Part shown: positions 8,250 through 19,232 of the stretch, piece by piece | Numbering within the stretch: position 1 is the stretch's first letter | How the letters are laid out: every line of letters begins with the position of its first letter | Assembly: GCF_003076135.1 (NCBI RefSeq) | Contig: NZ_QDGZ01000001.1 | Location: 186,001 to 250,000, forward strand | DNA from: Nocardioides gansuensis | Lineage (GTDB): Bacteria > Actinomycetota > Actinomycetes > Propionibacteriales > Nocardioidaceae | Direction: 5' to 3' | Length of the DNA stretch: 64,000 bases | Position numbers and translations under genes: made by a program | The notes under the pieces: generated by a model | Databases searched by the model: none | What the model was told of the DNA's origin: nothing | The model's input: only the letters and a program-made list of their open reading frames with translations

Positions 8250-9446
8250 TCAGTCGGAGCCGAAGAGGTCGCGCGTGTAGACCTTGTCGGCGACGTCGGC
8301 CAGCTCGTCGACCATCCGGTTGGCGACGATGACGTCGGCCTTGGCCTTGAACTTGTCGAGGTTGCGGTAGACCTTCGAGCCGAAGAAGCGCTCCTCGGTG
8401 AGCTCGGGCTCGTAGACCACGACCTTCACGCCCTTGGCCTTGATCCGCTTCATGATCCCCTGGATCGAGGACTCCCGGAAGTTGTCCGAGCCGGTCTTCA
8501 TGATCAGCCGGTGGATGCCGACGACCTTCGGCTTGCGCGCGAGGATGTCGAAGGCGATGAAGTCCTTGCGGGTGGTGTTGGCCTCGACGATCGCGTGGAT
8601 GAGGTTCTGCGGGACGTCGGTGTAGTTGGCCAGCAGCTGGCGGGTGTCCTTGGGCAGGCAGTAGCCGCCGTAGCCGAAGGACGGGTTGTTGTAGTGCCGC
8701 CCGATCCGCGGGTCGTGGCCGACGCCGTCGATGATCGACCTGGTGTCCAGGTCGCGCGAGATCGCGAAGGAGTCGAGCTCGTTGAAGAAGGCGACCCGCA
8801 TTGCGAGGTAGGTGTTGGCGAAGAGCTTGATCGCCTCGGCCTCGGTGGGCTCGGTGAACAGGACGGGGATGTCGTCCTCGTCGGCCCCCTTGACGAGCAG
8901 CTCGGCGAAGCGCCTGGCCCGCTCGGAGTCCTCGCCCACCACGATGCGCGATGGGTGGAGGTTGTCGTGCAGGGCCTGGCCCTCCCGGAGGAACTCAGGG
9001 CTGAAGACCACGTCGTCGGTGCCGAGCCGCTTGCGCACGTCCTCGACGTAGCCCACCGGGACGGTCGACTTGATCACCATCGTGGCGCCGGAGCCCACGC
9101 GCTGCACGTCGCCGATCACGTCCTCGACCGAGGAGGTGTCGAAGTAGTTGGTGACCGGGTCGTAGTTGGTCGGCGTCGCGATCACCACGAAGTCGGCGTC
9201 GGCGTAGGCCGCGTCCTTGTCGGTGGTGAAGGTGACGTCGAGCTCCTCCTCCGCCAGGAACCGGCTGATCTCGGCGTCCTCGATCGGGCTCTCGCCGGCG
9301 TTGAGCCGGGCCACCCGGGCCTCGTCGATGTCCACGCCCACGACGGTGTTGTGGCGGGCCAGCAGCATCGCGATCGACAGGCCGACGTAGCCGAGGCCGG
9401 CGACGGCGATGCGGGACGTCTCCTCCGAAGTGGTCACGTCCGGCAT
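8250..9446 (-). CDS. ugd: UDP-glucose 6-dehydrogenase
   Basis: 398 residues, the short bacterial form. The Rossmann motif is [19 protein letters not shown]; the mid-region shows [24 protein letters not shown] and the catalytic cysteine lies in [15 protein letters not shown]. Converts UDP-glucose to UDP-glucuronate with two NAD+ per turnover, a donor for acidic polysaccharides. Convergent with the glycosyltransferase operon, consistent with a role in the same glycan, although the two are not co-transcribed. The 5' flank to the next gene is only 37 bases, so its promoter lies there or inside the end of fadH. Confidence 0.95.
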   Translation of the reverse strand: MPDVTTSEETSRIAVAGLGYVGLSIAMLLARHNTVVGVDIDEARVARLNAGESPIEDAEISRFLAEEELDVTFTTDKDAAYADADFVVIATPTNYDPVTNYFDTSSVEDVIGDVQRVGSGATMVIKSTVPVGYVEDVRKRLGTDDVVFSPEFLREGQALHDNLHPSRIVVGEDSERARRFAELLVKGADEDDIPVLFTEPTEAEAIKLFANTYLAMRVAFFNELDSFAISRDLDTRSIIDGVGHDPRIGRHYNNPSFGYGGYCLPKDTRQLLANYTDVPQNLIHAIVEANTTRKDFIAFDILARKPKVVGIHRLIMKTGSDNFRESSIQGIMKRIKAKGVKVVVYEPELTEERFFGSKVYRNLDKFKAKADVIVANRMVDELADVADKVYTRDLFGSD

Positions 9447-9483
9447 TGTGCCGCACCCGGGTGACCGGGTGGTGGCGTCCCGC

Positions 9484-11490
9484 CTACAGGCCGGCGACGA
9501 CCCGGGTGCCCTGCTCGATGGCGCGCTTGGCGTCGAGCTCGGCGGCCAGGTCCGCGCCGCCGATCAGGTGCACGTCCGCGCGGCCTCCCAGCTCGTCGTA
9601 CAGGCCCCGCATCGACTCCTGCCCCGCGCAGATGACCACGTGGTCGCACTCGATGACGCGCTGCTCGCCGCCGACGGTGACGTGCAGGCCGGCGTCATCG
9701 ATGCGGTCGTAGGTCGCGCCGGTCACCTGGGTGACGCCGCTCTGCTCGAGGACGGCGCGATGCGCCCAGCCCGAGGTCTTGCCGAGGCCGATGCCGATCG
9801 GGGTGGTCTTGCGCTGGACGAGGGTGACCTCGCGGGCCGGCGTGCGCGGCTTGGGCTCGGTGAGGCCGCCGACGTGGAGGGTCGGGTCGCCGACGCCCCA
9901 GTGCGACATCCACTCATCGAGACTCTCCTCCTCGTGGGTGAGCCAGACGCTGACGTCGACGCCGATGCCGCCGGCGCCGACCACCGCGACCCGCTTGCCG
10001 GGGACGACCGTGCCGTTGAGCACGTCGGCGTAGGAGACGGCCTTGGGGTGGTCGATGCCGTCGATCGCGGGGATGCGCGGCTCGACACCGGTGGCGACGA
10101 CGACGTGGTCGTACGACGCGAGGTCGGCGGCCGTCGCGTGCGTGCCCGTGCGCACGTCGACCCCGAGGACGTCGAGGCGGCGGGCGAAGTAGCGCAGCGT
10201 CTCGGCGAAGTCCTCCTTGCCGGGGACCTGCATGGCGAGCCGGAACTGCCCGCCGATCTCGGGCGCCGCCTCGAACAGGGTGACCGCGAACCCCCGCTCG
10301 GCCGCGCTCGTCGCCGCCGCGAGGCCGGCCGGGCCCGCGCCGACGACCGCGACGGTCCGCTGACGCGGCTCGGGCAGCGGGAGCAGCAGCAGGCTGGTCT
10401 CGCGGCCGGCCCGCGGGTTGACCAGGCAGGACGCCTTCTCGTTGCTGAAGGTGTGGTCCAGGCAGGCCTGGTTGCAGGCGATGCAGGTGTTGATCTCGTC
10501 GGCCCGACCGGCCGCGGCCTTGGCGACGAAGTCGGGGTCGGCGAGGAACGGGCGCGCCATCGAGACCAGGTCGGCCTGGCCGGAGGCGATGATCTCCTCG
10601 CCCAGCTCGGGGGTGTTGATCCGGTTGGAGGCACAGACCGGGACGGTCGCGACCTCCTTGAGGCGGGCGGTCGCGGAGACCCAGGCGGCGCGCGGCACCT
10701 GCGTGATGATCGTGGGCACCCGGGCCTCATGCCAGCCAATGCCGGTGTTGAAGACGGTGACGCCGGCCTGCTCCAGCTCGCCGGCCAGCTCGACGACCTC
10801 GTCCCAGGTCTGCCCGCCCTCGACCAGGTCGAGCAGCGAGATCCGGTAGACGATCGGGAAGCCGTCGCCGACGAGCTCGCGGGCGCGGCGTACGACCTCG
10901 ACCGGGAAGCGCATCCGCTTGGCGGCCGTGCCGCCCCACTCGTCGGTCCGGTCGTTGGTGCGGGCGGCCAGGAACTGGTTGATCAGGTAGCCCTCGGAGC
11001 CCATGATCTCGACGGCGTCGTAGCCGGCCTTCTGCGCCAGCCGCACGGCGCGGGCGAAGTCGCTGGCCGTCCGGTCGACTCCCCTGGTCGAGAGCGCCGT
11101 GGGCTTGAACGGCGTGATCGGCGATTTGATGCTGCTCGCGCCGACGCTGAACGGGTGGTAGGCGTAGCGGCCGGCGTGCAGTACCTGCAGCGCGATCGCG
11201 CCGCCCTCCGCGTGCACCGCGTCGGTGACCCGGCGGTGCCGTGCGGCGTGCAGCCGGCTGGTCATCTCCGAGGCGAACGGCTTGAGCCAGCCGCGCTTGT
11301 TGGGCGCGTAGCCGCCGGTCACGATGAGGCCGACACCGCCGCGGGCGCGCTCCGCGAAGTAGGCGGCGAGCTTGTCGACGTCCCAGGGCGCGTCCTCGAG
11401 GCCGGTGTGCATGGAGCCCATCACCACGCGGTTGCGCAGGGTGACGTCACCGACGGTGATCGGCTCGAGGAGGTGGGGGTAGTCGGTCAT
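9484..11490 (-). CDS. fadH: 2,4-dienoyl-CoA reductase (NADPH), FadH type
   Basis: 668 residues with the full three-part build: an N-terminal old-yellow-enzyme TIM barrel with FMN site ([46 protein letters not shown]), a 4Fe-4S cluster site in [12 protein letters not shown] plus a later Cys (C-x2-C-x3-C-x11-C), and an FAD/NADPH domain starting [17 protein letters not shown]. Reduces 2,4-dienoyl-CoA intermediates so that unsaturated fatty acids can enter beta-oxidation. ATG 11490 overlaps the upstream PadR stop (ATGA), so it is translationally coupled to its probable regulator. Confidence 0.93.
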   Translation of the reverse strand: MTDYPHLLEPITVGDVTLRNRVVMGSMHTGLEDAPWDVDKLAAYFAERARGGVGLIVTGGYAPNKRGWLKPFASEMTSRLHAARHRRVTDAVHAEGGAIALQVLHAGRYAYHPFSVGASSIKSPITPFKPTALSTRGVDRTASDFARAVRLAQKAGYDAVEIMGSEGYLINQFLAARTNDRTDEWGGTAAKRMRFPVEVVRRARELVGDGFPIVYRISLLDLVEGGQTWDEVVELAGELEQAGVTVFNTGIGWHEARVPTIITQVPRAAWVSATARLKEVATVPVCASNRINTPELGEEIIASGQADLVSMARPFLADPDFVAKAAAGRADEINTCIACNQACLDHTFSNEKASCLVNPRAGRETSLLLLPLPEPRQRTVAVVGAGPAGLAAATSAAERGFAVTLFEAAPEIGGQFRLAMQVPGKEDFAETLRYFARRLDVLGVDVRTGTHATAADLASYDHVVVATGVEPRIPAIDGIDHPKAVSYADVLNGTVVPGKRVAVVGAGGIGVDVSVWLTHEEESLDEWMSHWGVGDPTLHVGGLTEPKPRTPAREVTLVQRKTTPIGIGLGKTSGWAHRAVLEQSGVTQVTGATYDRIDDAGLHVTVGGEQRVIECDHVVICAGQESMRGLYDELGGRADVHLIGGADLAAELDAKRAIEQGTRVVAGL

Positions 11491-12053
11491 GCGGACTGCT
11501 CCTTCTTCACGGGGTGGGCGGCCGCGTCGTGGGCGGCGAGGTAGTCGTCGAGCCAGGCGATCCAGAACTCCTCCAGCCGGATCCCGCCCCGCAGGACGAG
11601 GTGCTGGTCGAGCTCGGCGCCGGTGAGCTGGCCGGGCTGCGGGTAGTCGCGGGCTTCGAGCTGGCGGTAGTGCTGCAGGCGTGCCTCGTGGTCTGCCCGG
11701 GCCGCGCGCACGACCTCCAGCAGCGCCGCGCGATCGCCGTACGACGCGCCCCGCATCTTCACGGCGAGCTCGCTGCGGAAGGCCTCCATGGGCACCGGCG
11801 TGGCGAGCCAGTCGCGGAGTACGGCGGCGCCCGAGGCCGAGACCGCGTAGACCTTCTTGGCGGGCCGGCCGGTCTGGGCGACCTCCTCGACCGTGACCCA
11901 GCCGTCGGCTTCCATGCGGGCGAGGACGCGGTAGATCTGCTGGTGGGTGGCGTGCCAGAAGAACCCGATGGACTTCTCGAAGCGGCGCGCCAGCTCCAGC
12001 CCGGCAGCGGGCTGCTCGCTGAGCGCTACCAGCAGCGCGTGCTCCAGGGCCAA
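11487..12053 (-). CDS. PadR family transcriptional regulator (coupled to fadH)
   Basis: 188 residues: N-terminal winged helix (LEHALLVALSEQPAAGLELARRF, then QQIYRVLARMEADGWVTVEE) and a C-terminal helical dimerisation region typical of the longer PadR subgroup (PadR_C, YRQLEARDYPQ). The start is TTG 12053, chosen because GGAGGA ends five bases upstream and no better ATG/GTG fits. The gene overlaps fadH by four bases. The 14-base palindrome at 12098-12111 upstream is a plausible auto-operator. The ligand may be an acyl-CoA or fatty acid; this is inference. Confidence 0.87.
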   Translation of the reverse strand: MALEHALLVALSEQPAAGLELARRFEKSIGFFWHATHQQIYRVLARMEADGWVTVEEVAQTGRPAKKVYAVSASGAAVLRDWLATPVPMEAFRSELAVKMRGASYGDRAALLEVVRAARADHEARLQHYRQLEARDYPQPGQLTGAELDQHLVLRGGIRLEEFWIAWLDDYLAAHDAAAHPVKKEQSA

Positions 12054-12097
12054 CGTGTCCTCCGATGATCAAGCCTGCCGGGATCCTCGCAGCCCTA

Positions 12098-12111
12098 TGC
12101 AACTCGTTGCA
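12098..12111. promoter_or_regulatory. Candidate PadR operator upstream of padR-fadH
   Basis: Perfect palindrome TGCAACTCGTTGCA (six-base arms, two-base centre), 45 bases upstream of the TTG start of the PadR gene and between it and the divergent racemase gene. Size and position suit a winged-helix dimer site. No experimental support. Confidence 0.45.
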
Positions 12112-12179
12112 AGGTGGTGCTGGTCACGGGAGGCGCAGGGCTGACGTCTTTCCCTGCGGCTGGCGGCTCACTCGCGACC

Positions 12180-12201
12180 GTGACAGCAGAAGTGTCATGA
12201 T
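12180..12201 (+). promoter_or_regulatory. Candidate MerR-type operator/promoter of the racemase gene
   Basis: GTGACAGCAGAAGTGTCA (12180-12197) matches the site in front of the thiolase gene (GTGACAGTAACAGTGTCA) at 15 of 18 bases, with identical outer arms GTGACAG/GTGTCA and the same 11-base distance to the ATG. A -10-like CATGAT follows at 12196-12201; no good -35 is seen. Suggests co-regulation of racemase and thiolase. Confidence 0.6.
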
Positions 12202-12208
12202 CGGCCGC

Positions 12209-13357
12209 ATGGGCATCACACTCGGCCAGGGCACCGGTCCGCTGCGCGGCATCAGGGTCGTCGAGATCGCGGGCATCGGCCCGGCGCCGCACGCCTGCAT
12301 GGCGCTGGCCGACCTCGGGGCCGACGTGATCCGGATCGAGCGGCCGGGCGGGTCGGCGTTCGGCGGCGGCGCACACGACGTGCTCACCCGGGGCCGCCCG
12401 ACCGTGGCGATGGACCTCAAGCACCCCGACGCGCTGCGCACCGTGCTCGACCTGGTCGGGGATGCGGACGTGCTCGTCGAGGGGATGCGTCCCGGGGCGG
12501 CCGAGCGGCTCGGGATCGGGCCCGAGCAGTGCCATGAGCGCAACCCGCGACTGGTCTACGGCCGGATGACCGGCTGGGGCCAGGACGGTCCGTGGGCCCA
12601 GGCCGCGGGCCACGACCTGAACTACATCGCCGTCACCGGCGCCCTGCACGCCCTCGGCCAGGATCCCGCGCGCCCGCACTTCCCCAACAACCTGGTCGGC
12701 GACTTCGGCGGCGGCTCGACCTACCTCGTCATCGGCGTCCTCGCCGCGCTCCTCGAGGCCCGCGTGAGTGGCCAGGGCCAGGTCGTCGACGCCGCGATCG
12801 TCGACGGCACCGCCCACCTCAACGCGGTGGAGTTCAGCCTGCGGGCGCTCGGGATGGCGAGCGACCGGCGCCGCTCCGGGCTGCTCGACGGGGGCATGCC
12901 CTTCTACGACGTCTACGAGACCGCCGACGGCAAGCACCTGAGTGTCGGCGCGCTGGAGCCGGAGTTCTACGACGAGCTGGTGCGGCTCCTCGGCGTCGAG
13001 GTCCCCGACCGCAACGACCTGACCAACCTCCCCGGCATCCGCGAGGCCTTCACCCGCCGGTTCAAGGAGCGCACTCAGGCGGAGTGGTGCGAGGTCTTCG
13101 ACGGCACCGACGCGTGCGTCGCACCGATCATCCCGCTCAGCGAGGCGGTCGAGCATCCACACCTCAAGGCACGCGAGGTCTTCGTGGAGCACGAGGGCGC
13201 CACCCAGCCGGCACCAGCGCCGCGATTCTCCCGCACCGGAGCCACCCTCGACCTCGCGCCGGCCAGGCCCGGCTCCCACACCCGCGACGCCCTCGCGGCC
13301 TGGGGCGTCGCGGACGTCGACGCCCTCCTCGAGAGCGGCGCCGCCTTCCAGGCCTGA
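12209..13357 (+). CDS. Alpha-methylacyl-CoA racemase (CaiB/BaiF family)
   Basis: 382 residues. LRGIRVVEIAGIGPAPHACMALADLGADVIRIE opens the family III CoA-transferase fold. Residues matching the active site of the mycobacterial racemase MCR are present: the His-Asp pair in AGHDLNYIA (H135/D136) and the Asp in NLVGDFGGGS (D165). The racemase interconverts (R)- and (S)-2-methylacyl-CoA so that methyl-branched fatty acids or sterol side chains can be oxidised. ATG 12209 was preferred over ATG 12197 because the latter lies in the operator and because the ATG-to-operator distance then equals that of the thiolase gene. Probably leaderless. Confidence 0.87.
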   Translation: MGITLGQGTGPLRGIRVVEIAGIGPAPHACMALADLGADVIRIERPGGSAFGGGAHDVLTRGRPTVAMDLKHPDALRTVLDLVGDADVLVEGMRPGAAERLGIGPEQCHERNPRLVYGRMTGWGQDGPWAQAAGHDLNYIAVTGALHALGQDPARPHFPNNLVGDFGGGSTYLVIGVLAALLEARVSGQGQVVDAAIVDGTAHLNAVEFSLRALGMASDRRRSGLLDGGMPFYDVYETADGKHLSVGALEPEFYDELVRLLGVEVPDRNDLTNLPGIREAFTRRFKERTQAEWCEVFDGTDACVAPIIPLSEAVEHPHLKAREVFVEHEGATQPAPAPRFSRTGATLDLAPARPGSHTRDALAAWGVADVDALLESGAAFQA

Positions 13358-13522
13358 CGGCCAGCCCCAGCACCCCGATTGAGGGAATGTCGGCCCGCAC
13401 CGCTACCGTTGTCCCCACGCAGCCCGTCAAGTCTTGCCCCGGGCCGCAGCGGGAGCTCGTCCGACGAGCAGCCCGCCCCCTCATTCCTGAGGCACACGTA
13501 CGCCGATTCGCTCGGCCCTCGT

Positions 13523-13539
13523 GTTGGCGAGACGCCAAC
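13523..13539 (+). promoter_or_regulatory. Leader hairpin before the DEAD-box helicase gene
   Basis: GTTGGCG-AGA-CGCCAAC forms a 7-pair stem with a three-base loop, followed at once by a purine-rich GGAAGA and the ATG 14 bases after the stem. The untranslated stretch 13358-13552 (195 bases) also holds GCTCGTC/GACGAGC near 13457. A structured leader fits cold- or growth-regulated helicase genes; regulation is inference. Confidence 0.4.
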
Positions 13540-13552
13540 CGGAAGAATCCCC

Positions 13553-15004
13553 ATGACCTTCGCCGCCCTCGGCGTGCCCTCGACCCTGTCTGCCGTCCTC
13601 GAGGCGCAGGGCATCACGACTCCCACCCCCATCCAGGCCGCGACGCTGCCGGACAGCCTGGCCGGACGCGACGTCCTCGGCCGTGGCCGCACCGGCTCCG
13701 GCAAGACCTACGCCTTCCTGCTCCCGCTCGTCGCGCGACTCGAGAAGGGCCGCCCGGCCGCCTCGAAGAAGCCGCGCGCGCTGATCCTGGCGCCCACCCG
13801 TGAGCTCGTCGGCCAGATCCACACCGCGCTCCAGCCGCTGGCCAAGGCCGCCGGCCTCACCACGATCACCGTCTTCGGCGGCGTCGGCCAGCACCCGCAG
13901 GTGCAGGGCCTCCGCAAGGGCATCGACATCGTCGTCGCCTGCCCCGGTCGCCTCGAGGACCTCATCGGCCAGGGCCACTGCGACCTCGGCGCCATCGAGA
14001 TCACCGTCCTCGACGAGGCCGACCACATGGCCGACCTCGGCTTCCTGCCCGGAGTGCGCCGCCTGCTGAACCGGACCCCGGCGCGCAGCCAGCGGCTGTT
14101 GTTCTCGGCCACCCTCGACAAGGCGATCGACACCCTCGTCAAGCAGTTCCTGCACGACCCGGTCACCCACCAGGCCGACTCCGCGCAGTCGCCCGTCGCG
14201 ACGATGCAGCACCACGTGCTGCACCTGTCCCGCGAGAGCCGCGTCCCCGTGCTGGTCGACCTGACCAGCGCCCCCGGCCGCACCGTCGTCTTCACCCGCA
14301 CCAAGCACGGCGCCAAGGCACTCGCCCGCCAGCTCAACGCCCGCGGGGTGCCGAGCGTCGAGCTGCACGGCAACCTCAGCCAGAACGCCCGCACCCGCAA
14401 CATGGACGCCTTCCACTCCGGCAAGGCCACCACGCTGGTCGCCACCGACATCGCCGCACGCGGCATCCACGTCGACGACGTGGCACTCGTGGTGCACGCC
14501 GACCCGCCGGTCGAGCACAAGGCCTACCTCCACCGCTCGGGCCGTACGGCGCGTGCCGGCGCCGAGGGCACCGTCATCACGCTGATGACGGACGACCAGG
14601 TCAAGGACGTCCGCGACCTGACCCGGCTCGCCGGCATCAAGCCCACCACCACCAAGGTGCACGGCCCCGACCACCCGGTCCTCGTCGAGCTCGCCCCCGG
14701 CGAGCGCACGCTGGTGCCGGGCGGCCTCGCGGTCGAGGCCTCGGCCCAGGAGTCCGGCGGCGGGAGCCGCGGGAGCTCCGGTCGCGGTGGCGGCGGTCGT
14801 CCGCGGCGCTCCGGCCAGGGCCAGCGGTCCGGCCAGGGCTCGTCCCAGGGCCAGGGCGGCCGGCGCCAGGGCCAGTCGGCCGGCGCGAAGTCCGGTGGCC
14901 AGTCGGCGAAGCCGGGTGGCGGCAACGGCGGCAGCCGCTCGCGGCGTCCGTCGTCCGGCGGCGGCCGCGGCCACAGCGCGGCGTCGTTCTCCGGCGGCCG
15001 CTGA
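13553..15004 (+). CDS. DEAD-box ATP-dependent RNA helicase
   Basis: 483 residues. All core motifs can be read: Q motif region (GITTPTPIQAATLP), motif I GRTGSGKT, Ia PTRELVGQ, II LDEADHMADLGF, III SATL, V TDIAARGIHV and VI HRSGRTARAG. The last ~100 residues are a low-complexity Gly/Arg/Ser/Gln tail that would bind RNA non-specifically, as in RhlE/CsdA-like helicases. It remodels RNA (ribosome assembly, cold adaptation, mRNA turnover). ATG 13553 with GGAAGA upstream was chosen over an upstream in-frame start because residues before it have no family similarity. Single transcription unit with a 195-base leader. Confidence 0.92.
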   Translation: MTFAALGVPSTLSAVLEAQGITTPTPIQAATLPDSLAGRDVLGRGRTGSGKTYAFLLPLVARLEKGRPAASKKPRALILAPTRELVGQIHTALQPLAKAAGLTTITVFGGVGQHPQVQGLRKGIDIVVACPGRLEDLIGQGHCDLGAIEITVLDEADHMADLGFLPGVRRLLNRTPARSQRLLFSATLDKAIDTLVKQFLHDPVTHQADSAQSPVATMQHHVLHLSRESRVPVLVDLTSAPGRTVVFTRTKHGAKALARQLNARGVPSVELHGNLSQNARTRNMDAFHSGKATTLVATDIAARGIHVDDVALVVHADPPVEHKAYLHRSGRTARAGAEGTVITLMTDDQVKDVRDLTRLAGIKPTTTKVHGPDHPVLVELAPGERTLVPGGLAVEASAQESGGGSRGSSGRGGGGRPRRSGQGQRSGQGSSQGQGGRRQGQSAGAKSGGQSAKPGGGNGGSRSRRPSSGGGRGHSAASFSGGR

Positions 15005-15022
15005 CCGCGCGCTCGCCCAGCG

Positions 15023-15628
15023 TCAGCGTGCCCGGCGCTCGGCGAAGCTGCGGGCGCTCTCGTCCATCGCCTGCTCATAGGCGGCGACGAGGCTGGCGAT
15101 GGTGAGCGGCTTGAGCCGCTCGACCAGCGCGCGCAGCTGCTCCGGCGAGCCCCCGGCTTCCCGGAACGCGGGCCACATGTGGTCGCGCACGATGCCCGAG
15201 AGCTCCTCCGCGACGGCCTTGCCGTGCGCGGCGTACACCTCGGCGGCAGCGACCGCCGCCTCGGGCGGCACGCCGAGCTCGACGAGCTCGCTCGGGACGT
15301 CGGAGATGTCGCCGAGCGTGTCGGGGGCGAGCAGCGCCAGGTGCAGCCGGATGTCGGCGGGCGTGGCGTCGGCGGGGATGCGGCCGACGTAGCGCTCGAT
15401 CGCGGCCAGTGTGAAGCCGTGGGCCTGCAGCTCGCGGACCAGCTCGAGCCGGGCCACGTGGAGGGGCGTGTAGTAGCCCGACCGGCCACGGCGCAAGGGC
15501 GGCGGCACGAGCCCCCGGCTCGTGTAGAACCGCACGTTGCGGACGCTGATGCCGACCTGCCCGGTGAGCTCCTCGAGGGTCAGCAGCTCCTCGGACTCGA
15601 GCGGCGGACCCGCCTCCACCTGCGCCAC
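15023..15628 (-). CDS. MerR family transcriptional regulator of fatty-acid genes
   Basis: 201 residues. The N-terminal HTH_MerR is clear: LLTLEELTGQVGISVRNVRFYTSRGLVPPP, GRSGYYTPLHVARLELVRELQAHGFTLAAIERYV. The C-terminal half is a helical domain without the Cys signature of metal sensors, so a small-molecule or acyl-CoA ligand is likely. The start GTG 15628 has an excellent GAGGAGG six bases upstream. Divergent from fadA; the 96-base gap holds a palindrome inside a 19-base -35/-10 spacer, the hallmark of MerR activation by DNA untwisting. Confidence 0.88.
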   Translation of the reverse strand: MAQVEAGPPLESEELLTLEELTGQVGISVRNVRFYTSRGLVPPPLRRGRSGYYTPLHVARLELVRELQAHGFTLAAIERYVGRIPADATPADIRLHLALLAPDTLGDISDVPSELVELGVPPEAAVAAAEVYAAHGKAVAEELSGIVRDHMWPAFREAGGSPEQLRALVERLKPLTIASLVAAYEQAMDESARSFAERRAR

Positions 15629-15686
15629 GCGACCTCCTCTGCGCACTCGGCCTGGGCGTGACCCGCACCACACCCGCGCGGGGCCC

Positions 15687-15717
15687 TTGACGACTGTGAC
15701 AGTAACAGTGTCACAAT
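15687..15717 (+). promoter_or_regulatory. MerR-type promoter and operator of fadA
   Basis: A -35 TTGACG (15687-15692) and a -10 CACAAT (15712-15717) are separated by 19 bases instead of 17, and the spacer contains the palindrome TGTGACA...TGTCACA (15695-15715). This is the MerR architecture. Transcription would begin about the A of ATG 15725, giving a leaderless mRNA. The same core recurs at 12180-12197. Confidence 0.7.
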
Positions 15718-15724
15718 CGCAACT

Positions 15725-16936
<1,212 letters not shown>

Positions 16937-16952
16937 GAGAGGACTTCGAACA

Positions 16953-19133
16953 ATGACTGAGACCCAGAGCGCCGTCCGCTACGACAAGGACGCCGACGGC
17001 ATCGTCACGCTGACGCTCGACGACCCCCACCAGAGCGCCAACACCATGAACCAGCTCTACATCGCGTCCATGCGCGAGGCGGTGGAGAAGTTGTACGACG
17101 ACGCCGAGGGCACCGTCGGCGTCGTGATCGCCTCGGCCAAGAAGACCTTCTTCGCCGGCGGCGACCTCAAGATGATGATCCAGGCCCGTCCCGAGGACGC
17201 GCCGCGAATCTTCGAGGAGGTCGAGCAGGTCAAGGCCAGCCTGCGCCGCCTGGAGACGTTCCCCAAGCCGGTCGTGGCCGCGATCAACGGCGCCGCCCTC
17301 GGTGGCGGGCTCGAGATCGCGCTGGCCGCCAACCACCGCATCGCCGTGGACGGCCGCTACGAGATCGGCCTGCCGGAGGCGACGCTGGGCCTGCTGCCCG
17401 GCGGTGGCGGGGTGACCCGCACCGTGCGGATGTTCGGCATCCAGACGGCGATCATGGACTTCCTTCTGCAGGGCACCCGCTTCAAGGTCGCCCAGGCCAA
17501 GGAGAAGGGACTCGTCGACGAGGTCGTCGCGACGTACGACGAGCTCATCCCTGCTGCGAAGGCGTGGGTCCTGGCGCACGCCGACGACGAGGCGGCCGCG
17601 AAGCAGCCGTGGGACCGGCCGGGCTACAAGATCCCCGGTGGCACGCCCAGCAACCCGAAGCTCGCGGCGTTCCTGCCCGCCTTCCCCGCGCTGCTGCGCA
17701 AGCAGCTCAAGGGTGCCGACTACCCCGCGCAGAAGGCGATCCTCAGCGCCGCGGTCGAGGGCTCGCAGGTGGACTTCGACACCGCGTCGCGGATCGAGTC
17801 GCGCTATATGACCAAGCTGGTCACCGGGCAGAACTCGAAGAACATGATCCAGGCGTTCTTCTTCGACCTGCAGGCGATCAACTCCGGCTCGCTGCGGCCG
17901 CAGGGCATCGAGCCGTGGAAGCCCACCAGGGCGGGTGTCCTGGGCGCCGGCATGATGGGCGCCGGCATCGCGTACGTCCTGGCTCGCGCCGGCGTCGCGG
18001 TCGTGCTGAAGGACGTCGCGCTGGAGAACGCGGAGAAGGGGAGGTCCTACACCGCTGCCCTCAACGAGAAGGGCGTCTCCCGCGGCAAGATCACCTCGGA
18101 GCTGGCCGACGAGATCCTCGGCCGGATCACACCGACCGCCGACGCGGCCGACCTCGCCGGCTGCGACCTCGTCATCGAGGCCGTCTTCGAGAACCCCAAC
18201 CTCAAGCACCAGGTCTTCGGCGAGATCCTGCCGCACGTCAGCCCCGACGCGCTGCTGTGCTCCAACACCTCGACCCTGCCGATCACCGACCTCGCCAAGG
18301 GCGTCGACCGTCCGCAGGACTTCATCGGCCTGCACTTCTTCTCACCGGTCGACAAGATGCCGCTGGTCGAGATCATCACCGGGAAGGAGACCACTGACGA
18401 GACCCTGGCCCGGGCCTACGACGTGGTGCAGCTGATCCGCAAGACGCCGATCGTCGTCAACGATAGCCGCGGCTTCTACACCTCGCGGGTCATCGGCACG
18501 GTGATCAACGAGGGCCTGGAGATGCTGAAGGAGGGCGTCGCGCCCTACTCCATCGAGCGCGCCGCGACCCAGGCCGGCTACCCGGTCGGACCGCTGCAGA
18601 TCGCCGACGAGCTCAACCTCGAGACGATCAAGAAGATCATGCTGGAGACCCGGAAGGGCCACGGGCTGGAGCAGCCGCTCGCCGCCGAGACGGTCGTCGA
18701 CCGGATGATCGAGCTCGGCCGCCCGAGCAAGCTCAAGGGCGCCGGCTTCTACGAGTACGTCGACGGCAGGCGCCAGGCGATCTGGAGCGGGCTGGCGGAG
18801 GAGTACCCGGTCGCCGAGGAGCAGATCCCGTTCGTCGACGTGAAGGAGCGCCAGCTCTTCATCGAGGCCCTCGAGACGGCGAAGTGCTTCGAGGAGGGCG
18901 TCATCACCTCGGCGGCCGCGGCCAACATCGGCTCGATCATGGGCATCGGCTTCCCGCCCAACACCGGCGGCGCGGCCCAGTTCATGACCGGCTACGAGTC
19001 GGCCACCGGCGAGATCGGGCTGGCGGCCTTCGTCGCCCGCGCGGACGAGCTGGCGGAGAAGTACGGCGACCGGTTCCGGCCGACCGACCGCCTGCGCGAG
19101 ATGGCGGCCAACGGGGAGTCCTTCCCCGCCTGA
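16953..19133 (+). CDS. fadB: Fatty acid oxidation complex alpha subunit (enoyl-CoA hydratase/3-hydroxyacyl-CoA dehydrogenase)
   Basis: 726 residues. The N-terminal crotonase part has the oxyanion-hole segments [13 protein letters not shown] and [15 protein letters not shown] with acidic residues in [15 protein letters not shown]. The dehydrogenase part begins [18 protein letters not shown] (NAD-binding) and has [18 protein letters not shown] with the catalytic His. It hydrates trans-2-enoyl-CoA and oxidises L-3-hydroxyacyl-CoA. A GAGAGGA precedes ATG 16953. Operon with fadA. Whether it is FadB- or FadJ-like in substrate range cannot be decided; the symbol is generic. Confidence 0.93.
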   Translation: MTETQSAVRYDKDADGIVTLTLDDPHQSANTMNQLYIASMREAVEKLYDDAEGTVGVVIASAKKTFFAGGDLKMMIQARPEDAPRIFEEVEQVKASLRRLETFPKPVVAAINGAALGGGLEIALAANHRIAVDGRYEIGLPEATLGLLPGGGGVTRTVRMFGIQTAIMDFLLQGTRFKVAQAKEKGLVDEVVATYDELIPAAKAWVLAHADDEAAAKQPWDRPGYKIPGGTPSNPKLAAFLPAFPALLRKQLKGADYPAQKAILSAAVEGSQVDFDTASRIESRYMTKLVTGQNSKNMIQAFFFDLQAINSGSLRPQGIEPWKPTRAGVLGAGMMGAGIAYVLARAGVAVVLKDVALENAEKGRSYTAALNEKGVSRGKITSELADEILGRITPTADAADLAGCDLVIEAVFENPNLKHQVFGEILPHVSPDALLCSNTSTLPITDLAKGVDRPQDFIGLHFFSPVDKMPLVEIITGKETTDETLARAYDVVQLIRKTPIVVNDSRGFYTSRVIGTVINEGLEMLKEGVAPYSIERAATQAGYPVGPLQIADELNLETIKKIMLETRKGHGLEQPLAAETVVDRMIELGRPSKLKGAGFYEYVDGRRQAIWSGLAEEYPVAEEQIPFVDVKERQLFIEALETAKCFEEGVITSAAAANIGSIMGIGFPPNTGGAAQFMTGYESATGEIGLAAFVARADELAEKYGDRFRPTDRLREMAANGESFPA

Positions 19134-19152
19134 CGCTCCCGGGCTCCGCCGG

Positions 19153-19226
19153 CTGTAACGCCGGGTTAGTGCTTGTTCTACCCATGAAATTTCATAGGTA
19201 GAACAGCTCCTAACCCGGCGTTACAG
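19153..19226. repeat. 74-base nested palindrome, copy 1
   Basis: Arms CTGTAACGCCGGGTTA and TAACCCGGCGTTACAG are perfect 16-base inverted repeats. The interior holds a second stem, GTTCTACC/GGTAGAAC, around the AT-rich palindrome ATGAAATTTCAT. It sits between the converging fadB and DUF4282 genes, 19 and 6 bases from their stops, a position suiting a bidirectional terminator although no T-run follows. Confidence 0.9.
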
Positions 19227-19232
19227 CTGCGC

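Noticed and set aside
9409..11544. A 711-codon plus-strand open frame
   Set aside because: Antisense to fadH; composition is Arg/Gly/Asp-rich and without any family pattern.
12065..12208. N-terminal extension of the racemase from an earlier start codon
   Set aside because: The 48 extra codons would cover both the PadR dyad and the MerR-type operator and have no similarity to the family.
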